Shown here in pieces: positions 16,780-25,119 of a stretch of DNA of 64,000 bases. Both the position numbers and the translations under genes were made by a program. Each line of letters opens with the position of its first letter. The first letter of the stretch is position 1. Origin of the DNA: an uncultured SAR116 cluster alpha proteobacterium (GTDB taxonomy: Bacteria; Pseudomonadota; Alphaproteobacteria; Puniceispirillales; Marisalimonadaceae); assembly GCA_902622875.1 (NCBI GenBank), contig CACNRW010000004.1, forward strand, positions 62,001-126,000. The letters run 5' to 3'. The notes beneath the pieces were generated by a model, which was given only the letters and a program-made list of their open reading frames with translations, did not search any database and was not told where the DNA came from.

Positions 16780-17160
16780 ATGAATTTAACTAAAGTTTTT
16801 TATGATGGTAAATGTGGTCTTTGTAGCAAGGAAATCAATTACTATAAAAAAATTGCTCCAAAGAATATTTTTGAATGGTATGACATTGCAACCAAACCAG
16901 ATGACTTAAAGCTTATTAAAGTATCTCAATATGATGCTTTAATGTATTTACATGCGACAGATCAAAACGCTAATGTGAAGATTGGTGTAGATGCTTTTAT
17001 TTTGATTTGGAGTAAATTAAGGTTTTGGAATATATTATCTGTTTTTGTAAGTTTTCCTGTCATTTATTCATTAGCTAAGATTACATATAAAATTTTTGCT
17101 GGTTACAGATTTAAAAAATTAACTCATTGTCAGGTGGCAAGCCAGGAAGTGTCAAAATAA
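16780..17160 (+). CDS. DUF393 (DCC-family) thiol-disulfide-type protein
   Basis: A 126-residue protein with the family-defining N-terminal motif FYDGKCGLCSKEI, a CxxC at Cys12 and Cys15, and the usual hydrophobic middle (FWNILSVFVSFPVIYSLA) and YRFKKL tail. DUF393 proteins look like thioredoxin-fold redox proteins; no substrate is established. Overlap-free but only 9 bases after coq7, so it is co-transcribed with it. A role in redox care of membrane or quinone enzymes is conceivable but is only inference. Confidence 0.85.
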   Translation: MNLTKVFYDGKCGLCSKEINYYKKIAPKNIFEWYDIATKPDDLKLIKVSQYDALMYLHATDQNANVKIGVDAFILIWSKLRFWNILSVFVSFPVIYSLAKITYKIFAGYRFKKLTHCQVASQEVSK

Positions 17161-17161
17161 A

Positions 17162-17353
17162 ATGATAAAATGGGTAAAAAAGAAACTAAAAAAACAAGAT
17201 ATCAATCTTTCACAAAAAGAAACTCGCTTAGAGCAAATGAAAAAAAATCCTTATAAAAGAGTAGACAGTGAAAATATGACCGAGATTGAAAAAATGGATA
17301 AAGGCTTTAACGGTAAGACTTTTTCTATTAATGGAATGGACATAGATTTTTAA
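17162..17353 (+). CDS. Small hypothetical charged protein
   Basis: A 63-residue lysine- and glutamate-rich protein, not recognised. It starts with an ATG one base after the stop of the DUF393 gene, which supports translational coupling and argues that it is real. It has no signal peptide or membrane segment; the first half (KWVKKKLKKQDINLSQKE) is strongly basic and may form a helix, and the end is FSINGMDIDF. Alternative: a chance frame, but the position at the end of the coq7 operon and the coding-like composition favour a gene. Confidence 0.55.
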   Translation: MIKWVKKKLKKQDINLSQKETRLEQMKKNPYKRVDSENMTEIEKMDKGFNGKTFSINGMDIDF

Positions 17354-17447
17354 ATCATCTAGCTAAAACATTTTTATTACTTTGCCTTTAAGTGAATAAT
17401 TATGTAATTTTTGATTCTTATTTTAAAGGTTAACTAGGGGGTAAAAG

Positions 17448-18584
17448 ATGAGAAAGTTTACAACTACTTTAGGAGCGCTATTGGTAATGGCGGCATCCTC
17501 AACACTTGCTGATGGGCATAAGGTAAAAGTTGGAATGATAACTACTTTATCAGGTGGAGGTTCAGGTTTAGGTATTGATGTCAGAGATGGTTTTATGCTC
17601 GCTGTAAAAGGCAACAAAAATATTTCGGTAATAACTAAAGATGATCAACGCAAGCCGGACATTGCAGTTCAATTAGCAGATAAAATGATACAGTCAGACA
17701 AAGTAGATGTTCTTACTGGAATAATATGGTCCAATTTGGCAATGGCAGTTGTACCAGCCACTGTAAATCAAGGTAAGTTTTATTTGTCACCCAATGCTGG
17801 TCCATCCAAACTAGCGGGAAAGGGTTGTCATAAAAATTATTTTAATGTGGCTTGGCAAAATGACAATTTACACGAAGCAGCAGGTGGTTATGCAAATTCT
17901 GCTGGTTTCAAAAATTCTTTCATTCTTGCTCCTAATTATCCAGCAGGTAAAGATGCCCTTACAGGGTATAAAAGATTTTTTAAAGGCAAATTAGCTGGTG
18001 AAATTTATACCAAGTTAGGACAAAAAGATTATGCAGCAGAGATTGCACAAATAAGAGCTTCAGGTGCAGATAGTGTGTTTTTCTTTCTTCCAGGTGGAAT
18101 GGGGATTGGTTTCATGAAGCAATTTTCCCAATCAGGTATTAAACTTCCTATAGTCGGTCCTGCATTTTCATTTGATCAAGGTATATTGAAAGCTGTTGGA
18201 GACGCAGCATTGGGTGTTAAAAATACCTCTCAATGGTCAAAAGATATAGATAACGCTGCAAACAAAAAATTTGTAAGTGACTTTAAAAGTGAATATGGAA
18301 GACTTCCTTCATTATATGCTTCTCAAGGTTATGATACTGGTAAACTTTTGATATCTGCAATGTCCAAGGCTAAAATTAAAGATATGGATAAATTTAGAAA
18401 TGCCCTAAGAAAGGCAGATTTTTCATCCACTAGAGGTAAATTTAGTTTTGACAAAAATCATCATCCAATTCAGGATATTTATGTTCGTGAAGTGATTAAA
18501 GAAGGTAAAACTCTCACTAATAAAATCGTGTCAGTTGGACTAAAAGATCATTCAAATGCATATGTTTCTGATTGTAAGATGTAA
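17448..18584 (+). CDS. Branched-chain-amino-acid-type ABC transporter substrate-binding protein
   Basis: LivK-type periplasmic binding protein of 378 residues. The signal peptide spans about 1-21 (cleavage after LADG or TLA), then VKVGMITTLSGGGSGLGIDV starts the type 1 fold. A GGGGG ribosome site stands before the ATG. It is followed by a hairpin and then livH, livM, livG and livF, a full ABC importer. Family members bind branched-chain amino acids, amides or aromatic and other small acids; the ligand cannot be read here. No regulator is adjacent. Confidence 0.92.
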   Translation: MRKFTTTLGALLVMAASSTLADGHKVKVGMITTLSGGGSGLGIDVRDGFMLAVKGNKNISVITKDDQRKPDIAVQLADKMIQSDKVDVLTGIIWSNLAMAVVPATVNQGKFYLSPNAGPSKLAGKGCHKNYFNVAWQNDNLHEAAGGYANSAGFKNSFILAPNYPAGKDALTGYKRFFKGKLAGEIYTKLGQKDYAAEIAQIRASGADSVFFFLPGGMGIGFMKQFSQSGIKLPIVGPAFSFDQGILKAVGDAALGVKNTSQWSKDIDNAANKKFVSDFKSEYGRLPSLYASQGYDTGKLLISAMSKAKIKDMDKFRNALRKADFSSTRGKFSFDKNHHPIQDIYVREVIKEGKTLTNKIVSVGLKDHSNAYVSDCKM

Positions 18585-18594
18585 ATAAAATGTC

Positions 18595-18621
18595 TAGGTG
18601 ATTTCATTAAGAAATCACCTA
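18595..18621 (+). terminator. Intercistronic hairpin between binding protein and livH
   Basis: Inverted repeat TAGGTGATTTC (18595-18605) and GAAATCACCTA (18611-18621) with loop ATTAA, 11 bases after the stop of the binding-protein gene. No U-run follows, so it is better seen as an mRNA 3'-stabilising or partial-termination element than as a full terminator. It parallels the tctC-tctB hairpin. Confidence 0.7.
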
Positions 18622-18638
18622 AGACGAATAATCCTTAA

Positions 18639-19556
18639 ATGACGCTTATATTATTTTTTGAACAGCTTTTGAACGGTATACAATTTGGAACTATGTTGTT
18701 TCTTATGTCTTCTGGTTTGACATTGATTTTTGGTGTAATGGGTCTAATAAATTTAGCCCACGGATCCTTTTATATGATTGGAGCTTTTAGTGCGGCATTA
18801 ATTGCGGCTTTAACTGAATCTTTCTGGTTAGCCTTACTAGCAAGTCTTGCTGGAGCGGCAATTGCAGGTGTTTTAATTGAAATTATAATTATAAGACGTT
18901 TGTACAGACGGGACCATTTAGACCAGGTTTTAGCAACGTTTGCTCTAATATTGTTACTTTCAGAAGGAGTGAGGTGGTGTTTTGGAGCATTTCCTTTGTA
19001 CCTAAATATCCCAAATATACTTAATGGTACAGTACCTATCTTTGATAACATAATTTATTCTAAATATAGATTGTTTATAATATTTATGGGTTTTCTAATT
19101 GCTTTAGGTCTCTATATTCTAATAACAAAGACACGTTTAGGTATTCGTATTAGAGCTGGGCAAAATGATCGTCAAATGATATCAGCCCTAGGTGTTGATA
19201 TCTCAAAACTTTACACAATTGTGTTTGCCATCGGAGCGTCACTTGCAGGGTTAGCGGGCGCAATGATTGGAGCTATCCAATCAGTTGAGGTGGGAATGGG
19301 TGAGCCAATTTTAATCTTAGCTTTTGTAGTTATAGTAATTGGGGGAATAGGATCAATTAAAGGTGCTCTTGTAGGTTCTATATTAGTGGGAGTTACAGAC
19401 ACTATTGGACGCATTTTTTTACCAGAGTTGTTAAAAGTATTCATGGAACCATCAAACGCAACTTCGGTAGGGTCTTCAATAGGGTCAATGTTAATATATA
19501 TTCTTATGGCACTTATATTAATTATAAAACCATCTGGATTGTTTGGAAAAAGTTAA
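18639..19556 (+). CDS. livH: Branched-chain amino acid ABC transporter permease LivH-type
   Basis: Inner-membrane permease of 305 residues with about eight hydrophobic segments and the conserved GLTLIFGVMGLINLAHG block near 27-43. A second conserved part, ALGVDISKLYTIVFAIGASLAG, forms the coupling loop region. It pairs with LivM to form the channel of a HAAT-family importer. The gene follows the intercistronic hairpin and its stop lies 1 base before the livM ATG. Confidence 0.92.
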   Translation: MTLILFFEQLLNGIQFGTMLFLMSSGLTLIFGVMGLINLAHGSFYMIGAFSAALIAALTESFWLALLASLAGAAIAGVLIEIIIIRRLYRRDHLDQVLATFALILLLSEGVRWCFGAFPLYLNIPNILNGTVPIFDNIIYSKYRLFIIFMGFLIALGLYILITKTRLGIRIRAGQNDRQMISALGVDISKLYTIVFAIGASLAGLAGAMIGAIQSVEVGMGEPILILAFVVIVIGGIGSIKGALVGSILVGVTDTIGRIFLPELLKVFMEPSNATSVGSSIGSMLIYILMALILIIKPSGLFGKS

Positions 19557-19557
19557 C

Positions 19558-20541
19558 ATGATTATTGAAAAATTTTTTAATAAATGGATTATGTTTTTTC
19601 TCATACTTATACCTACTTTTGGTGTTATTTTTGATGAACCTTATTTTATAACCTTGGCAACAAAAGTTGTTATTCTTGGTATTGCGGGTATTGGTTTAAA
19701 TTTAGCACTTGGTTATTGCGGCCTTATTTCTTTAGGACATGCAGCGTTTTTTGGGATTGGTGGCTATATTACTGGAATATTATCTTTCCACGCTTTAAAT
19801 GATGAAATGTTATTTAGTTGGCCTGTGGTTGTTTCTGGTAGTTCTGAAATGCTAATTATTTGGCCAATAGCAATTTTAGTAAGTGCATTATTTTCTTTTA
19901 TAATAGGTTTACTATCTTTAAGAACTAGTGGCGTATATTTCATTATGATTACTTTAGCATTTGCACAAATGTTATATTTTTTTTCAATTAGTTGGCCTAA
20001 TTATGGTGGTGAAGATGGCCTTTCAATATATATGAGAAATTCCTTTCCGATGCTTAATACAATGGATCCCATTAGTTTTTATATAATTTCCCTATTTTGG
20101 TTATTATTTTCTATTTTTATTTCACTGAGATTAATCAATTCTCCCTTTGGCATGTCTTTTCAGGCAATTAAACAAAATGAAGAGAGAGTTAAATCAGTAG
20201 GGATAGAAACATTCAAAGTAAAATTGTTAGTTTTTGTTATCTCTGGAACAATTACTGGTTTAGCTGGATCGCTTTATACTGATTTAAATAGATTTGTGAG
20301 TCCAACTGTTCTTGATTGGCATACTTCTGGAGAAATAATGGTGTTTGTCATACTCGGTGGAATGGCTAGACTTTATGGTCCTTTAGTCGGAGCGGCTTTT
20401 TTCATTGCATTGGAGCAAACTCTTGGATCATATACAGAGAACTGGCAATTTTGGCTAGGTTTAATCCTTATATTGGTAATATTATATGCACGATCAGGAA
20501 TTTTAGGTTTGTTTGATAAGAAGTTAAAACATGAAAAATAA
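19558..20541 (+). CDS. livM: Branched-chain amino acid ABC transporter permease LivM-type
   Basis: Second permease of the importer, 327 residues from the ATG at 19558, which directly follows the livH stop; a longer TTG frame from 19543 would overlap livH and is less likely. Conserved features include LNLALGYCGLISLGHAAFFG near the N-terminus and the coupling-loop region FGMSFQAIKQNEERVKSVGIE. About ten hydrophobic segments. The 3' end overlaps livG by 11 bases, indicating translational coupling. Confidence 0.92.
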   Translation: MIIEKFFNKWIMFFLILIPTFGVIFDEPYFITLATKVVILGIAGIGLNLALGYCGLISLGHAAFFGIGGYITGILSFHALNDEMLFSWPVVVSGSSEMLIIWPIAILVSALFSFIIGLLSLRTSGVYFIMITLAFAQMLYFFSISWPNYGGEDGLSIYMRNSFPMLNTMDPISFYIISLFWLLFSIFISLRLINSPFGMSFQAIKQNEERVKSVGIETFKVKLLVFVISGTITGLAGSLYTDLNRFVSPTVLDWHTSGEIMVFVILGGMARLYGPLVGAAFFIALEQTLGSYTENWQFWLGLILILVILYARSGILGLFDKKLKHEK

Positions 20542-21280
20542 AATTTTAAATATTAAAAATTTATCAAAATCTTATGGAGCATTTAAGGTTACAGATGAAA
20601 TAGCTATCGACTTAAACTTTAATGAAATTCATGCTTTAATTGGACCAAACGGAGCAGGAAAATCAACATTAATCAAACAAATTGTAGGAAGTGTTAAGCA
20701 CGACATAGGATCAATAGTTTTGGATCAAGAAGATATAACTGATCTCAATGATGTTGAACGAGCAAAAATAGGTATATCTAGAACTTTCCAAGTTTCATCA
20801 ATTATTCCAAAATTTAGTGCTTTAGATAATATAATTTTATCACTTCTTGATAAATCCAAAGAAACATTTCAGCTATTTAAAAGCATAAGAAAAAATAAAG
20901 AATTAGTTTCTAAAGCTAAAAAGATTCTTAAGGAAATTGAGCTGTCGGATAAGAGTCATATTCTAGCCTCTGAACTTAGTCATGGTGAAAGAAGAAAGCT
21001 AGAGGTTGGTTTAGCACTTGCTATGGATCCAAAGGTTTTTTTGTTCGACGAACCTATGGCTGGTCTTGATGAAAGTGGAACGAAAATGATGATAAACTTA
21101 TTTAAAAAGATTAAAACTAATTCACCTATTTTATTAATTGAACATGATATGGATGCAGTATTTGCTCTTGCTGACAGAGTTTCTGTAATTAACTACGGTA
21201 AAATAGTAGCCACCGGAACAGTTGACCAAATAAGATCTAATGTCTTAGTTCGTGATGTGTATTTAGGTTATGAAATTTAA
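20531..21280 (+). CDS. livG: ABC transporter ATP-binding protein LivG-type
   Basis: ATPase subunit of 249 residues. Walker A is GPNGAGKST, the signature is LSHGERRKLEVG, and Walker B runs into FLFDEPMAGLD, followed by the switch histidine in LIEHDMD. The signature differs slightly from LSGGQ, as is normal for LivG. It overlaps livM by 11 bases upstream and livF by one base downstream, so all four transporter genes are coupled. Confidence 0.93.
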   Translation: MKNKILNIKNLSKSYGAFKVTDEIAIDLNFNEIHALIGPNGAGKSTLIKQIVGSVKHDIGSIVLDQEDITDLNDVERAKIGISRTFQVSSIIPKFSALDNIILSLLDKSKETFQLFKSIRKNKELVSKAKKILKEIELSDKSHILASELSHGERRKLEVGLALAMDPKVFLFDEPMAGLDESGTKMMINLFKKIKTNSPILLIEHDMDAVFALADRVSVINYGKIVATGTVDQIRSNVLVRDVYLGYEI

Positions 21281-21969
21281 TGGATAAACTTTTAAAAGTA
21301 AAATCACTGAAATCTTGGTATGGAGCTAGTCAAGCTCTTTTTGATGTTAATTTAGAAATCAATCAGGGAGAAATTGTTGCGCTACTTGGCAGAAACGGGA
21401 TGGGAAAGTCTACAACTATTAAATCTATTTGTGGTTTAATAAATGAATACCATGGCGAAATTAAGTTTAATAATATCTCACTTATAAAACGCCCAAGTTA
21501 TAAAATTGCTCAATTAGGAATAGGGCTAGTTCCTGAGGGAAGAAGAGCTTTTTCTAATTTAACTGTATTAGAAAATCTCATTGCTACAGCTGTTGATGGA
21601 GAATGGGATTTAGATGCTATTTACAATTTATTTCCAAGATTGGAAGAAAGAAAAAATCAATTAGCCTTTTCATTATCAGGAGGAGAGCAACAAATGTTGG
21701 TAATTGGAAGAGCTTTAATGACTAATCCAAAGTTATTAATCTTAGACGAAGCAACTGAGGGTTTATCACCAACTATCAGATTAGAAATTTGGAAAGTAAT
21801 AGAGGTCTTAAAAGATAAATCTTCATCAATCTTAATAATTGATAAATCGTTAAAACAATTATTAGATTTAGCTGATAACTTTTATATACTTGAAAAAGGA
21901 AGAACGGTTTGGAATGGGCCTCCTACCAAGCTTACAAGCAACCTTGCCCAAGAGTTCTTGGGTGTTTAG
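21280..21969 (+). CDS. livF: ABC transporter ATP-binding protein LivF-type
   Basis: Second ATPase of the importer, 229 residues. Walker A is GRNGMGKST, the signature LSGGEQQMLVIGRAL, Walker B LLILDEATEGLSP. In place of the usual switch His (EQ/EH) the sequence reads IIDKSLKQLL, a replacement that might lower ATPase turnover at one site; such variation is seen among LivF-type subunits. Its ATG overlaps the livG stop by one base, and its 3' end overlaps the converging small gene by four bases. Confidence 0.92.
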   Translation: MDKLLKVKSLKSWYGASQALFDVNLEINQGEIVALLGRNGMGKSTTIKSICGLINEYHGEIKFNNISLIKRPSYKIAQLGIGLVPEGRRAFSNLTVLENLIATAVDGEWDLDAIYNLFPRLEERKNQLAFSLSGGEQQMLVIGRALMTNPKLLILDEATEGLSPTIRLEIWKVIEVLKDKSSSILIIDKSLKQLLDLADNFYILEKGRTVWNGPPTKLTSNLAQEFLGV

Positions 21970-22268
21970 ATATAATTTTTAAAATCTTCTGAGAGGTTAA
22001 TCTCACCTTCTCCACCCACACCTGACACAATAGCTCCCATCTCATTGTATTCCTGACTAACTTTTTGCCAATTTTTTCTTCCTTTTTCAAAATGAGATTT
22101 TGAAATCCAATATTTAACATTTAAAAAATTGGTCTCAGAAATATCAACAACAGTTTCTTTAATAAGCCCAACGCTCATCTGTTCAGTTGCAACTTGTTTA
22201 CTTAATAATTTTAAGGCTTTTTTTGCAGTTTGGTTTGGACATTTTATTGTGACGACACGTAAATACAT
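21966..22268 (-). CDS. Small protein, possible dimeric alpha-beta-barrel fold
   Basis: A 100-residue protein with no confident family. The start MYLRVVTIKC, the later LIKETVVDIS and the central NVKYWISKSHFEKGRKNWQ suggest the strand-helix layout of small ferredoxin-like/ABM-type proteins, which often act as monooxygenases or isomerase-like helpers. It converges on livF with a four-base overlap and is downstream of the class III aminotransferase on the same strand (70 bases). A second small protein of the same general type lies upstream of the aminotransferase. Fold call is tentative. Confidence 0.6.
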   Translation of the reverse strand: MYLRVVTIKCPNQTAKKALKLLSKQVATEQMSVGLIKETVVDISETNFLNVKYWISKSHFEKGRKNWQKVSQEYNEMGAIVSGVGGEGEINLSEDFKNYI

Positions 22269-22338
22269 ATAGATATTATTTTTCTTAAAAAATTAAAATT
22301 TGAGTTATTTATTAAATAAATTTAAATTATTATCAAGT

Positions 22339-23667
22339 TTAATTACAGATATATTCGATAGTATTTTTTAATTTTTGAGAAATTTCATTCATTTCATTTT
22401 CATTAATTATAAATGGTGGTGCTATTAAAATATGGTCACCAACAGTACCATCTACTGTCCCTTGCGTTGGATAGCAAATTAAACCCAAATCAAGAGCCTT
22501 TTTTTTAATATTACCCGCAATATTTAAGTTTTTAGGAAAAGGCTCTTTAGTATTTCTGTTTTTGACTAGTTCAATACCTCTAAATAAACCTCTGCCTCTT
22601 ATATCACCAATGTACTCATTTTGACCAAGTGTGACCTCTAGGCTTTTCTGTAAATATTCTCCTTTTTTTCTTATCTTTTCAAAAAAGTTTTCTTTGATTA
22701 ATTTATTTACAACAGCTAATGATGCGGCGCATGCAATGGGATGACCAAGGTAGGTATGTCCATGTTGAAAAAAACCACTTCCGCGGTTTATAGCGTCATT
22801 AATAAAATTTTGACACATCATAGCAGCTATAGGTTGATATCCAGCTCCTAAACCTTTGGCAATAGTTATTATATCAGGAACAATTTTTTCTTCATCACAC
22901 GCAAAGAGTGGTCCGGTTCTTCCCATGCCGCACATGACTTCATCCAAAATTAATAAAACATTATAATTAGTGCAAATTTCTCTTATTCGCTCAAAATATC
23001 CTTTAACAGGTGTTAAGGCACCAGCTGTTGCACCAACAACTGTTTCTGCAATAAACGCCATAACATTGTTTGGACCTAATCGAATTATTTCGTCTTCTAA
23101 TTCGTTAGCCACTCTTAAACCATATTGAATATCACTTTCGTTTGCATCCTGAAATCTATATTTATAACAAGGTGAAATCAAACTAGTTTCTATAAGCAAA
23201 TCTTCAAACAAAGATCTTCTTTGTACATTACCTCCAACTGCTAACGCTCCTAATGTATTACCATGATAACTCTGTTTTCTTGAGATAACCTTGTGTTTTT
23301 TTGGTTTCCCAATTTCATTAAAATATTGCTTTGCTAATTTTAGTGAAGCTTCAATAGCCTCTGATCCACTTGAAACAAAATAAACTTTGTCTAATCCTGT
23401 TGGTGAGTTTGTTGATAATAATTTTGCAAGTTCTTCTGCAGGTTCATTAGTAAAAAAAGATGTATGGGCAAAGGCCAATTTCTCAGCTTGCTTAATTATT
23501 GCATCATTGATTGTTTGGTCTGAATGACCTAAGCATGAAACAGCTGCCCCACATGAACCATCAAGATATTTTTTACCGTTTTTGTCAATAATATAGCACC
23601 CATCCCCGTAAGCGGCAATTGGGAGATCATAGCTATTATGTCGAGGTAAAATATTGCTGTTTTCCAT
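22339..23667 (-). CDS. Class III aminotransferase (aspartate aminotransferase family)
   Basis: PLP-dependent fold type I class III aminotransferase of 442 residues. Lys271 (ITIAKGLGAGYQPIAA) forms the internal aldimine, Asp242 (ILDEVMCGMGRTG) binds the pyridine nitrogen, and SSGSEAIEASLKLA near 99-112 holds the phosphate. Such enzymes transaminate omega-amino acids, diamines or beta-alanine/taurine-like amines with pyruvate or 2-oxoglutarate. Substrate not identifiable; proximity to the Liv-type importer hints that it may process the imported amino compound. Flanked by two small proteins, 70 bases downstream and 16 bases upstream. Confidence 0.9.
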   Translation of the reverse strand: MENSNILPRHNSYDLPIAAYGDGCYIIDKNGKKYLDGSCGAAVSCLGHSDQTINDAIIKQAEKLAFAHTSFFTNEPAEELAKLLSTNSPTGLDKVYFVSSGSEAIEASLKLAKQYFNEIGKPKKHKVISRKQSYHGNTLGALAVGGNVQRRSLFEDLLIETSLISPCYKYRFQDANESDIQYGLRVANELEDEIIRLGPNNVMAFIAETVVGATAGALTPVKGYFERIREICTNYNVLLILDEVMCGMGRTGPLFACDEEKIVPDIITIAKGLGAGYQPIAAMMCQNFINDAINRGSGFFQHGHTYLGHPIACAASLAVVNKLIKENFFEKIRKKGEYLQKSLEVTLGQNEYIGDIRGRGLFRGIELVKNRNTKEPFPKNLNIAGNIKKKALDLGLICYPTQGTVDGTVGDHILIAPPFIINENEMNEISQKLKNTIEYICN

Positions 23668-23683
23668 ATTTATTATTTTTTAT

Positions 23684-23989
23684 TTAAAATGAAGTTTCAC
23701 CAAAATCTTGAGTAACTGCACCAACAAAGTGCACTGTTTTGGGAGCCAGCGTCTTAACGTATTTTGCTATATTTTCTTCTATTAACTTTTCAATTTTTTT
23801 CATAGACTCATTGTCTGGAAATTCCCATAAAACTACGCTTACATTAGGTGTTTGAGGATTTTTCATAGCTCTAAATCGAACACCTTTAACTTCTTGAAGT
23901 AAGTTAGGCCATCGTGTTTCTAGTATGGACTCAAATAATTCACAATCTTCAGTAGATGGAAAGGTTCTTACAAAGATTTTAATTAACAT
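23684..23989 (-). CDS. Small protein, possible ferredoxin-like/ABM-type fold
   Basis: A 101-residue protein that begins MLIKIFVRTFPSTEDCELFE and contains VSVVLWEFPDNESMKKIEKL, a strand-helix-strand pattern reminiscent of small dimeric alpha-beta-barrel proteins. I do not recognise a named family. It ends 16 bases upstream of the aminotransferase start, so the two are likely co-transcribed. A role as an accessory enzyme for the aminotransferase product is only a guess from position. Confidence 0.6.
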   Translation of the reverse strand: MLIKIFVRTFPSTEDCELFESILETRWPNLLQEVKGVRFRAMKNPQTPNVSVVLWEFPDNESMKKIEKLIEENIAKYVKTLAPKTVHFVGAVTQDFGETSF

Positions 23990-24091
23990 TCTTACCTCAA
24001 TATATTAATTTTATTTAAATTATTACATATTTTAGTTTTGTATATTATGTTGATTTTTGCAAACAGTTAAATTTTTTAATGGATTAAATGA

Positions 24092-24316
24092 ATGATTGAA
24101 ATAGTAACAAGGACAGATGTGCTTTTAAGGGCTTTAAAAATGGCATCTATAGTTGGGATAGTCTTAGCTATAATTAATCATGGGGATCATATATTTTTTG
24201 GTACAATGACTGTTACAAATTGGATAAAGGTTATAATAACATTTTGTGTCCCTTTTTGTGTGTCAACAATTTCGTCAGTACTTGCAATTAGAAGAGAACA
24301 AAATATTTCCCATTAA
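24092..24316 (+). CDS. nrtS: NrtS-family small membrane protein (nitrate/nitrite transporter type)
   Basis: A 74-residue protein with two hydrophobic segments (about 17-33 and 45-65), matching the size and pattern of NrtS: the ALKMASIVGIVLAIINHGD first segment with a following INHGDHI turn, and NWIKVIITFCVPFCVSTISS in the second. NrtS proteins were described as small nitrate/nitrite permeases working as oligomers. No nitrate-assimilation gene lies nearby. The stop overlaps the start region of the DUF3108 gene. Confidence 0.75.
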   Translation: MIEIVTRTDVLLRALKMASIVGIVLAIINHGDHIFFGTMTVTNWIKVIITFCVPFCVSTISSVLAIRREQNISH

Positions 24317-25115
24317 AATAAAACTAAAGATAATTAGATACTTAAAAATTTATTTTAAAGTTTTAAGTTTTAGTATTATTTTTATTAACTTTTCAGCTTT
24401 CGCATCGCAAGAAAATTATTTTTATGAAGTTCAATTTGGTAATTTAATTGTTGGACAAGCAGAAATTTCTATTAACACAAGTAATAAAAAAATTGAACTG
24501 AATTCTAAATCAAAAACTGCTGGTTTTTTAAATGTCTTTTACGAATATGTTGGTGAGTTAAATTCATCTTCAATTAAAAAAGATAATATTTGGATTCCAA
24601 ATAAATTTTTAGCTAATGGTATTTTTAATAATAAGGCGCGCTCCTCTGACTTGGAATGGGGAGTAAATAATTCAGTAAATTACAAAAATATTCCTATTAT
24701 AAATTTAAAAAAATTTCATCCTATATATAGAGAAAGTTTAATTAACGTAATAGATCCCATAACCGCCTTTTTAAACGTAATTGAAAGAATAAGATTTGAG
24801 AATAAATGTGATACAAGCTTTAAAATTTTTGATGGTAGACGTAGATATGATCTTAAAATAAAAACTTTAGGAAATAGCTTTATTGAAAATGACAGGCCTA
24901 AATCTTATGAGGGAGACGTTTTGATTTGTGGCTTAAAGATTTTGCCTTTGGGAGGTCATAGGTTGAAAACTAAATGGAAACCAATAGACGATAAATTCAC
25001 TGATTTTAAACTTTTTTTTGGTAGGACTGACTCTGGGCGAATTTTACCAGTAAGAATGAATTTAGAAAGATGGTTTGGAACTATAACTGTTCGTCTACTA
25101 CAAAAGCATTTCTAA
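24282..25115 (+). CDS. DUF3108 domain protein, exported
   Basis: Exported protein of about 277 residues with the DUF3108 opening YEVQFGNLIVGQAEISI just after a signal sequence (hydrophobic VLSFSIIFINFSAFAS, cleavage probably after AFAS). Function of the family is unknown; it is probably a periplasmic beta-rich protein. The start is unclear because no ATG exists in frame before the signal. TTG at 24282 is used here; GTG at 24258, TTG at 24246 or even ATT at 24312 are alternatives, and all but the last overlap nrtS substantially. The overlap indicates coupled translation. Downstream, aroE starts 4 bases after the stop. Confidence 0.8.
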   Translation: MQLEENKIFPIKIKLKIIRYLKIYFKVLSFSIIFINFSAFASQENYFYEVQFGNLIVGQAEISINTSNKKIELNSKSKTAGFLNVFYEYVGELNSSSIKKDNIWIPNKFLANGIFNNKARSSDLEWGVNNSVNYKNIPIINLKKFHPIYRESLINVIDPITAFLNVIERIRFENKCDTSFKIFDGRRRYDLKIKTLGNSFIENDRPKSYEGDVLICGLKILPLGGHRLKTKWKPIDDKFTDFKLFFGRTDSGRILPVRMNLERWFGTITVRLLQKHF

Positions 25116-25119
25116 TCTT

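Noticed and set aside
19543-19557. Longer LivM start with TTG
   Set aside because: It would overlap livH by 14 bases and lacks a ribosome site, while the ATG at 19558 directly follows the livH stop.
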